DNA of 64,000 nucleotides from Symbiodinium natans (taxonomy: Eukaryota > Sar > Dinophyceae > Suessiales > Symbiodiniaceae), in the NCBI GenBank assembly GCA_905221605.1, contig CAJNDS010002168.1, forward strand, positions 1,303,431-1,367,430, in the 5' to 3' direction. Numbering within the stretch: position 1 is the stretch's first letter; the number at the start of each line of letters is the position of its first letter. A program made the position numbers and the translations under genes. Below the pieces are notes generated by a model. The model worked only from the letters and a program-made list of their open reading frames with translations. It did not search any database and was not told the DNA's origin. Below, one piece after another: positions 59,231-64,000 of this stretch.

Positions 59231-60616
59231 TCACTTCTGCTTGCGTTTCACGCCTGCAGTAACCAGTGTGTGAGTTCTTGGCACACTGAGAGGAGTCAAC
59301 TTCTTCTGCTTGCGAGATTTGCTCGGTTTTGCAGAAGGTTTTTTCAAAACCCAATTTTTAACCATAGCCTTCTCTTTGAGAAAGGCATCCACTAGAGGCA
59401 AGGAAGCTTTACTCCGCTTGCCTTCAGAATTCTGACAACTACACCAAGTCTGCCATTCTTCAGGCGACCAAAGAGAATTGCGAAGAGATCGAGCGAGCAA
59501 CATTGTTTCGGTGGTGACATGAGACAATGGAAAGCAAGTTGCCAGGTAGTGAGACAGTCTTTTTATGTACAAGTAATATCGCAACTTTAAAGATAAAGTG
59601 GAGCGATGTAATGCATTTGTGGATCGAGTCCACGAATTAATTTCTGCGTGCAAGGATTCATTACTTGCAGTACCACTAGGAAGAAACCGCAAATGTTCAC
59701 GAGATAACGTATGGCGCAGACGAATGTTGTTGAACAACCATTCGAGCCTGTCCGGTGCACAGGCCGACCACAAAATCTTAAAAATTTCCTTATTCGGGCC
59801 AGCCGCTTTGCGGACGACCTCATGTTCAAAACGCTTGCATAACGCTGCAATGCACTGGATGAATTCTAGTCTGCTGTAAAATGGCTTTTCGCCATCAATA
59901 GACAAGAATTTATCTGCGTCTTTTGCGGTCATTGACTGCTCAAGAATCATGCGACGATACCTTTCTTCTATTGCGGTCAGCGGCCTGGACATGTCGCCGT
60001 CATAGAATTCCAGCCAGCAATTGGATTGGACGCTTTCATCGACGGCCGATGTCTTTGCTAAAATAGTCTTAGATCCGGCAGATTTTTTATTCCAGAAACC
60101 ATACTCGTACACTATGGCCAAGTGTATTGGATCCAGAGTCATCGCTTGTAAGTGAGGGCAGATTTCCTGCGCCTGCTTGAAAAATTTGACAGAAGGACTG
60201 TCGGTAGCGATATAGAAAATAGAACTCAGTTGAGTAGCAGTGAAACTGTCCCTTAAAGCTTCTGCGAGATGTTCTGAAGATTCGGACGGTAGCGGCTTCA
60301 GGAGTAGAACTGCGCCGGATCGCCCTCGAATAGTCAGTAGACGCCGCCAAGCAACATCATCTGGAAAGGGCGCTTCGTTCCTGACATTTGCCGAAGCTCT
60401 GTAGGTCGCTTGTCCAAGAATCTTCAAGCACACTTTGAAAGTAGCATCCATACTAATATAGCGCCATTCTTCGTTTTGCTGCAAGTTTGCGGTCATCGTG
60501 CTCATCTTCTTCTTGAAGGCAGTGGAATTGCTGATGTCCTCAAGCATAGGCAGCCAATGAGAAACATGCGATGGATATAAAGTGGACAGCCGATTTCCAG
60601 AATTCTGCGCGGCCAT
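59231..60616 (-). CDS. Putative DDE/RNase H-like transposase, 461 aa
   Basis: The predicted transposase of the element. Candidate catalytic acids are D57 in SMDATFK, D139 in IATDSPSVKFF and E320 in ASNESLHAEINSW, with LDPIHL at D162. This order and spacing resemble eukaryotic DDE transposases with an RNase H fold and an NE..H..IN..R helix after the last acid. The C-terminus (about 425-461) is very basic. The start at Met1 is the first ATG of the frame; a preceding intron from the 968-aa ORF is possible, since the frames are separated by only about 90 bp of T-rich sequence. The frame has no internal stops. Exact superfamily not assigned. Confidence 0.6.
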   Translation of the reverse strand: MAAQNSGNRLSTLYPSHVSHWLPMLEDISNSTAFKKKMSTMTANLQQNEEWRYISMDATFKVCLKILGQATYRASANVRNEAPFPDDVAWRRLLTIRGRSGAVLLLKPLPSESSEHLAEALRDSFTATQLSSIFYIATDSPSVKFFKQAQEICPHLQAMTLDPIHLAIVYEYGFWNKKSAGSKTILAKTSAVDESVQSNCWLEFYDGDMSRPLTAIEERYRRMILEQSMTAKDADKFLSIDGEKPFYSRLEFIQCIAALCKRFEHEVVRKAAGPNKEIFKILWSACAPDRLEWLFNNIRLRHTLSREHLRFLPSGTASNESLHAEINSWTRSTNALHRSTLSLKLRYYLYIKRLSHYLATCFPLSHVTTETMLLARSLRNSLWSPEEWQTWCSCQNSEGKRSKASLPLVDAFLKEKAMVKNWVLKKPSAKPSKSRKQKKLTPLSVPRTHTLVTAGVKRKQK

Positions 60617-60704
60617 ATGACATCTCGGCCATATTGTTCGAATCTTAGTAGGAAAAAAACAGGCGCAGAAACCAAATATACCAAAAAAAACATACTAAGA
60701 CATA

Positions 60705-63640
60705 CTAAGACATGCATGCCAAGAAGGCTTGAGCGTGACTCAGCACCATTTCTCGCACGAGCACATCTGCGAAGGAGTGGGTGTAATACATATTTCGAAC
60801 TCGTCGAGCATGAACTGTACTTCCAATGCAAGCCAGGTTTACATACATTGGACCGGACTCGTCATAGACCAAGCGAATTTCTCGATCGATGTGATTGATT
60901 GTACATGATAAAGGAGGCAGGACAGTCTCTCGTATAATCTCTGCACTTTGCCGCAGCAGCGAAGAATGTTCCGATTGTGTGGAAGCAGCATCGTCATACA
61001 GAGACAGAATAATCTTGAGCTGCTTCGTGCCGCTTGCGGTGAACTGCGTCTTTTTTGTATGATGCTTTGTGACGTGAACACGTAGCTGCCTCAATTGCTT
61101 AAATGTACGAAAGGGACAGAACGGACATTGTCGCTTTCCTCCTGATCTGCAAGTTAAATCCAAAGGATTCGCGAGTACCGCCTCCACTTCCTTCTGCAAA
61201 CCTTGCAAAATGTTGTCCGACACAAAAGGACATCCGTCCGAATCGAACTCATACTTGGACGAAGATGAGCAACCGATGGCGTCGTCTTCTGACGCGTCTG
61301 AGCCTACGTGCTCAATGTCAGCTCCGGCAAGTGTGTCTAGTAGTGCCACAGCCGTCGTCGCTGAACCGTCCTTTGCTTTTCTTCGCCAGAAACTCACGAA
61401 AGTTGTTTGATCCACTGCATCAGCACAAGCTTCTTTGAAATCTTGTGAAGAAAGTGTCATCTTATTGCTGCCGTTGAGCACGGTGACGCTGGTTCCAGTC
61501 TGTGCAATCTGAACGTTCACGCAATGAGGAGATCCAGAGCCTTCATAGTGTAAAAGAAACGACTTCACCGAGTCGTCTGGCAAACCCACGCAGCACATGA
61601 GATCTGCTTTGTATAGCTGATGCGCAGAACGATATGATCTGCACTTGGCTTTCATCGCAGCAATATTTTCCGCAAGCTGTGAATTCTTCAGGGACGCTGT
61701 AATACAATTTCGTGAAATAGGCGCCATGTGCCATAGAGCGCATGGAATGCAGTTGCCAGGCACAGTGAGTATTTCTGGCACTTCCACCTGCACAGTTTGC
61801 GAGGCTTTCTGAGATGCTAGCGTGATGAAGTGATGCAGCTTCTTCTCGAGGATTTTGACTTGAAAACAAGTTTTCTCTTTGATGGCCTCCTCACACAATT
61901 TAATGTACTTCTCAACGTCCTCGATATGTCTTGTCGAAACTCTGACACCATCAAAATGCAAGGAAAGATGAGCCGGCGGACTCGGAGCTGCAAGAATGTG
62001 TTCCGTCCAGGCATGCAAAATACGATTCTCTACAGTCTGCCACATCAGTGCAAATATAGTTGCTTCAGGAAACAGTTTGGCTTTGTTGTCCTTTAAGTTC
62101 ATGTAGTCGTCGTAGAATAGATTACACGCCATCCATCTCAGGTAGATAGACAACTTCCGCAAGCTGAGTATGTTGGCGTTCTGTTGCAAGGCTTCTGGCA
62201 CGCTTCCACCATGAAGAACTTCATTGATGATTTTCTTCCCCTGAACAATAGATGTTCCCAGGCTAGCAATGAAATCTGATCGATTCTGGGCGAGCTGTTC
62301 TAAGAGCGTTGCCAGCTCCGCGGGCATGCTTGGCTGTGGCTGGATCTTGGCTACTATTTGCTGTAACAAAGTCAGACTGCAATTCTGAATGTCGAGGTCA
62401 GTCGTGTGTCCACTCAAAACATGTAGCTGCAGTCTCCGAGACATAGACTGCGCGCTGCCGCTTGCAGCATATCGACGACTCTTGACACTGTAGTCTGCCT
62501 CCTTGCTGTAAAAATATTTGACCTGTCTGGCAACTGTAGCGGTCTCGCTAGTGTCAGTTGCCTCGGCTTGAATGCTGTTTTTGCCTGTTATTCTTTTTCC
62601 TGCGAGCGCGATGTCAATAGCTCTTTCGTGTGCCTCCAATTTTTTCTGCGCGTCTTCACAGCTCTTGGTAATGGCAACTGTTTTGTGTGGCTGTCTGCCT
62701 CTTTTGCGCGTGTCGCCCTTCACAGCTTTGACGGACTCTTTGTAGTGCTCCAGGAGAACATTAACATTAGCCTTTCGTTCTGGATGCGAGAATGCATACT
62801 GTCGGAGTCGCTGAAGATCATGCATCTCATCGAATATGAGACGCGGATCTACTATGTCTTGCGAACCACAGATCTCCTCCATTCTTCTCGCAAAAGATAG
62901 TCTCGGAATGAAAGTACCAGGCTTCGTTTTACCTGTTTTGCCTTTGTGTAAGGCTGGCCTTACAAGGTCATGCTTCTCCATCTCGTCCCACGTCTTGTCT
63001 CTCGACATGTTAGGAATGTTTCCAGAGAGTGTCATTCTGGAGAAAGTAAAGAAGCTCATGCAGTCCGAACCTGACTCCAACAACCTGACCATGAACAGCT
63101 CGCGAAGTTTGTGCCATTCATTTGCTTGATCTTGCAGATCTTGTTGACTCTGTTCCTCTGCAGCTAGCACCGCCTGGAGTCCGTCGTCTGGCTCATTCTG
63201 GCGATTTCGGATTGGAATGTTGCAAGCTTGCCTGATATGGTCCTCTGTCAAATACGAATCGCCACCATTGCAATATGCTTCTATTTCCTCGTAACACATC
63301 TCCTTTGTATATAACTCTTCGAAAGCCCACTGTAGTCTCAGACCGGCAACAGAAGCCTGCGACTGTGCTAGAAAATGCGCCAAGCTTGGATCCGCTGCGA
63401 AGATTCCATCCTTTTCATGGTCTGGATATTTCACCAAGAACTTTGGATGCACGAATCGTGCCTTTCCTTTCCAAACAAAGGCCCGCCTGAAAATGGAATG
63501 TAAGTTCTTCAGCGTGACACCTTGGAATGCAATCATTCGGTTCACTTCAAGTCGAGTCCAGCCGATCACTCTAAACATGCGCGTTGAATAGCCATACGGC
63601 TTACGGCCCATAATGCCGTCACCGAAATAAACTTCTTATA
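60705..63640 (-). CDS. Mobile-element protein: helicase C-terminus, possible Cys-protease-like segment, C2H2 zinc finger
   Basis: A 968-codon frame from the first ATG at 63611. The frame is open about nine codons further upstream, where it reads EVYFGDGI before MGRKPYG, the continuation of the helicase motif GDG..GR.PYG. Residues about 1-60 therefore belong with the preceding ORF. A PGNCIPCALWHM segment (about 619) and SPHCVNVQ (about 695), followed by a hydrophobic strand, resemble the Cys and His blocks of papain-like peptidases; this is weak. A C2H2 finger, CPFC-x13-H-x3-H, lies at about 830-852. An acidic stretch (SDASEDD, about 772) lies between. The product probably acts with the transposase. 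The frame is otherwise intact. Confidence 0.55.
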
Positions 63641-64000
63641 GAGATCAGTCTGTATCTTCTTGTTGCCTTCGGGTGCTTCTTGACCGGTCAAGATGAAGCA
63701 ATTCGCGAAGCTCTCGACTTGTTTGCGCAATTCTTCATCCAAAACCCAGATTCGAGGATCGAAGAATGCATGATTGTGCTTGTACATCTCTGCCAGGTGC
63801 AAAGAATATAAGCTTTGGCCAACACCGCCTGGCGAGATTCCAATAAAGCATCGATCCACGTTAAGACCTCTCTTTGCTAGAGCTATGGCACACTGGAAGC
63901 ACCTGAAGACATTGAGGTTGCACCAAAAGGTTTGCTCATAGAACTTTTTCAGTCTAGCTTCATTCGCAGCGCACACTGGATCTAAGAGAGAATGAGGTAT
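63566..64000 (-). CDS. SF3/D5-like helicase or NTPase, partial, frameshifted
   Basis: The part in the window includes ISPGGVGQSLYSLHLAEMY, a Walker A-like loop with GQS instead of GKS/T, then FFDPRIWVLDEELRKQVE and NCFILTGQEAPEG, resembling later motifs of SF3/D5-type helicases. After TDLYKKF the family motif (GDG..GRKPYG) is found one base out of frame, in the frame of the 968-aa ORF near 63620-63640. A single missing base, a sequencing error or -1 recoding would explain it. The N-terminus lies beyond the window. Confidence 0.6.
   Translation of the reverse strand: MPHSLLDPVCAANEARLKKFYEQTFWCNLNVFRCFQCAIALAKRGLNVDRCFIGISPGGVGQSLYSLHLAEMYKHNHAFFDPRIWVLDEELRKQVESFANCFILTGQEAPEGNKKIQTDLYKKFISVTALWAVSRMAIQRACLE

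Larger units (their letters stand above)
59142..64000 (-). mobile_element. Helicase/transposase mobile element, partial
   Basis: Three - strand ORFs lie nose to tail in unspliced long frames, unlike the short-exon genes around them: a helicase ORF (63.57 kb to the window edge), a 968-aa ORF with a C2H2 finger, and a 461-aa DDE-type transposase. The element runs off the right edge. I did not find its terminal repeats. It sits just upstream of the RING locus. Confidence 0.65.

Noticed and set aside
1-64000. CRISPR arrays, bacterial operons or ribosome-binding sites
   Set aside because: Tandem units have no unique spacers, and gene structure is spliceosomal throughout.

Overview
The window looks like nuclear DNA of a dinoflagellate. 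Four things point there: (TTTAGGG)n/(CCCTAAA)n is everywhere; genes are cut into very short exons; the splice sites that keep the reading frame are mostly GC-AG and GA-AG with AG|G acceptors; and the right end carries a large helicase/transposase-type element. No prokaryotic feature is present.

Region 1 (about 1-44.7 kb, + strand) is one large modular gene. About 40 exons of 22-143 bp are separated by introns full of telomere-like repeats. I assembled them by eye using protein-family motifs and codon phase. They encode the C-terminal half of a GH81 endo-beta-1,3-glucanase catalytic domain (1447-5620), then a Thr-rich linker, then four F5/8 type C (discoidin, CBM32-like) domains joined by Ser/Thr linkers (7.4-16.7, 16.9-24.8, 26.0-32.0 and 35.9-39.7 kb). 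The start lies left of the window. The 3' end is uncertain: possible last exons lie at 41-44.7 kb. Typical introns begin with TTTAGGG arrays and end with CCCTAAA arrays, so the intron RNA could fold into a long hairpin that brings the splice sites together. The introns also hold hairpin/introner-like elements, minisatellites, microsatellites, poly-C/poly-G runs and two inserted blocks (20.3-22.7 and 40.0-41.3 kb).

Region 2 (about 45.8-54 kb, mainly - strand) holds short-exon genes I cannot name. One has an amplified acidic exon (six copies, 45.8-47.9 kb) downstream of about ten small exons (48.4-49.6 kb). Another carries a ~1.1 kb tandem duplication of several exons (50.6-52.9 kb). Degenerate TTTAGGG sequence is still frequent here.

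Region 3 (54-59.2 kb) is AT-rich and free of telomeric arrays. It holds a GC-rich, strongly self-complementary 115-bp element (54.68 kb) and a - strand RING-finger locus with tandemly duplicated exons.

Region 4 (59.2-64 kb, - strand) is a mobile element running off the window: an SF3-like helicase ORF, broken by a one-base frameshift; a 968-aa ORF with a possible cysteine-protease-like segment and a C2H2 zinc finger; and a 461-aa DDE/RNase H-like transposase.

Exon ends are inferences from frame and family fit. There is no transcript evidence here.
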